Shown here piece after piece: positions 63,292-64,000 of a stretch of 64,000 bases of DNA. The notes under the pieces are model-generated. The model was given only the letters and a program-made list of their open reading frames with translations. It made no database searches and was not told where the DNA came from. The stretch is from Chitinophaga pinensis. GTDB taxonomy: Bacteria > Bacteroidota > Bacteroidia > Chitinophagales > UBA10324. The stretch's first letter is position 1, and each line of letters opens with the position of its first letter. Where the stretch lies: the NCBI GenBank assembly GCA_945892775.1, contig CAMDDP010000008.1, positions 18,879 through 82,878 of the forward strand. The letters are read 5' to 3'. Made by a program: the position numbers and the translations under genes.

Positions 63292-64000
63292 TTATTTTTT
63301 TATAAAACTACTATTTAAGGTTTCAACTCCATTGCTGATATTAACGAAATAAAGTCCTGCAGGAAGTTTTGATGCATCAATGTTTAACAGCACAGATGAT
63401 GAATTGAATGTCATATAAATCCTGCCATCTAATCCTATAATCTTTACAATTGAATTGTCAGCTTTCATCGAACTTAAATCAATCATAACATTTCCAAGAG
63501 TTGGATTCGGGTAAACTGAAAAGTTGTTTGAACAATTGATTGTTGCAACAGCAATTGGAGTATAATGAATGTCTCCGTTCTCATCAACCTGCATTAAACG
63601 GTAGTATGCAACAGAACACAAAGGTGATTGATCAATAAAAGTGTAATCATGTGAAATCTGACTTGTTCCATTTCCCATAACATTTCCTAATTCTGCAAAC
63701 TCACTTCCATCAACACTTCTTTGCACTGAAAAATATTTACAGTTTAATTCGGCCTCAGTGTTCCAGAATAAATCAACTTGCTTATTATCTACTGCAGTTG
63801 CTGTGAATGTAGTTAACTCAACGGGTAGGGCAACAGCCCCAAAACCAATTGCAAAATCAGAGAAAGAAGTAACCGCTGTTCGTTTTGCAACAGCTGTTCC
63901 GCCAACTATTGATTGTGTTGTATTGTCGTGGTGTCCATTGGAGTTTGATAAGTTTGTTCCTGCCCATATTGCTCCTGAGCTTGCGCGCTTTATTAAACCC
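63292..64000 (-). CDS. C-terminal part of a T9SS-secreted protein, 5' end beyond the window
   Basis: The frame is open on the minus strand from the stop at 63292 to base 64000, about 235 residues. A GTG at 63724-63726 is internal, because the residues before it (TEAELNCKYFSVQRS) are clearly coding. It includes the common Bacteroidota pre-tail module PVELTTFTATAVDNKQVDLFW, a beta-sandwich with FSVQRSVDGSEF, and a type A T9SS sorting domain (FSVYPNPTLGNVMIDLSS, GLYFVNISNG). The effector part of the protein lies outside the window, so its role cannot be given. Confidence 0.85.
   Translation of the reverse strand, partial: GLIKRASSGAIWAGTNLSNSNGHHDNTTQSIVGGTAVAKRTAVTSFSDFAIGFGAVALPVELTTFTATAVDNKQVDLFWNTEAELNCKYFSVQRSVDGSEFAELGNVMGNGTSQISHDYTFIDQSPLCSVAYYRLMQVDENGDIHYTPIAVATINCSNNFSVYPNPTLGNVMIDLSSMKADNSIVKIIGLDGRIYMTFNSSSVLLNIDASKLPAGLYFVNISNGVETLNSSFIKK

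Noticed and set aside
63292..63726. A complete 144-residue protein starting at GTG 63726
   Set aside because: The same frame stays open to the window end with typical pre-T9SS-tail sequence (VELTTFTATAVDNK), so the GTG is internal.

Overview
The window comes from an AT-rich (roughly one-third G+C by eye) member of the Bacteroidota. Four things point there: several secreted proteins end in type IX secretion (T9SS) sorting domains; an operon encodes the gliding-associated ABC transporter GldA/GldF/GldG; one protein ends in a CHU_C-type gliding C-terminal domain; and TAnnTTTG promoter -7 elements sit in front of many genes. Genus or family cannot be named from the sequence alone.

Region 1 (1-25594, almost all + strand) is a large exopolysaccharide/O-antigen type locus. 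It opens with nucleotide-sugar enzymes (UDP-glucose dehydrogenase fragment, a methyltransferase, UDP-glucuronate decarboxylase-like SDR, UDP-HexNAc dehydrogenase, dTDP-glucose dehydratase, UDP-HexNAc epimerase). An export module follows (long SLBB-type Wza, short Wzz-like protein, PHP-type tyrosine phosphatase with an internal frameshift), then rfbC, rfbD and cysQ. An ArsR-type regulator lies on the opposite strand. The assembly and decoration block follows: MBOAT acyltransferase, SGNH-like partner, flippase, two PAPS-type sulfotransferases, GT2, Wzy-like polymerase, GH-A-clan glycosidase-like protein, GT4 and a GDP-sugar SDR. Read together, these predict a sulfated and probably O-acylated polysaccharide.

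Region 2 (25668-34603) holds urocanate hydratase, a T9SS-secreted alpha/beta-hydrolase-like protein, isocitrate dehydrogenase, a DUF4199 membrane protein, and two tandem paralogous secreted proteins that join a CxxCH heme motif, a PHM-like copper monooxygenase region and a T9SS tail.

Region 3 (34927-47275) has cysC-cysD-cysN (sulfate activation to PAPS), an M20 amidohydrolase, a 912-residue PKD-repeat surface protein, and the gldA-gldF-gldG-DUF4340-terC operon. The cys operon and cysQ give a PAPS make-and-recycle route for the two sulfotransferases of region 1.

Region 4 (47465-51448) is housekeeping: glycyl-tRNA synthetase, a small lipoprotein, guanylate kinase, ApaG, MetF. Several promoters here imply leaderless or nearly leaderless mRNAs.

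Region 5 (51465-60868) is a second polysaccharide module: unknown polytopic membrane protein, AsnB-type amidotransferase, GT4, Wza lipoprotein, Wzc tyrosine kinase with a Tyr-rich tail, WecA-like initiating transferase, and a CrcB/Fluc fluoride channel. The only tyrosine phosphatase seen is in region 1, so the kinase/phosphatase pair may link the two modules. Region 6 (60923-64000) encodes two further T9SS-secreted proteins, one a phospholipase-D-fold protein. I see no tRNA, rRNA, CRISPR array, insertion sequence or phage gene.
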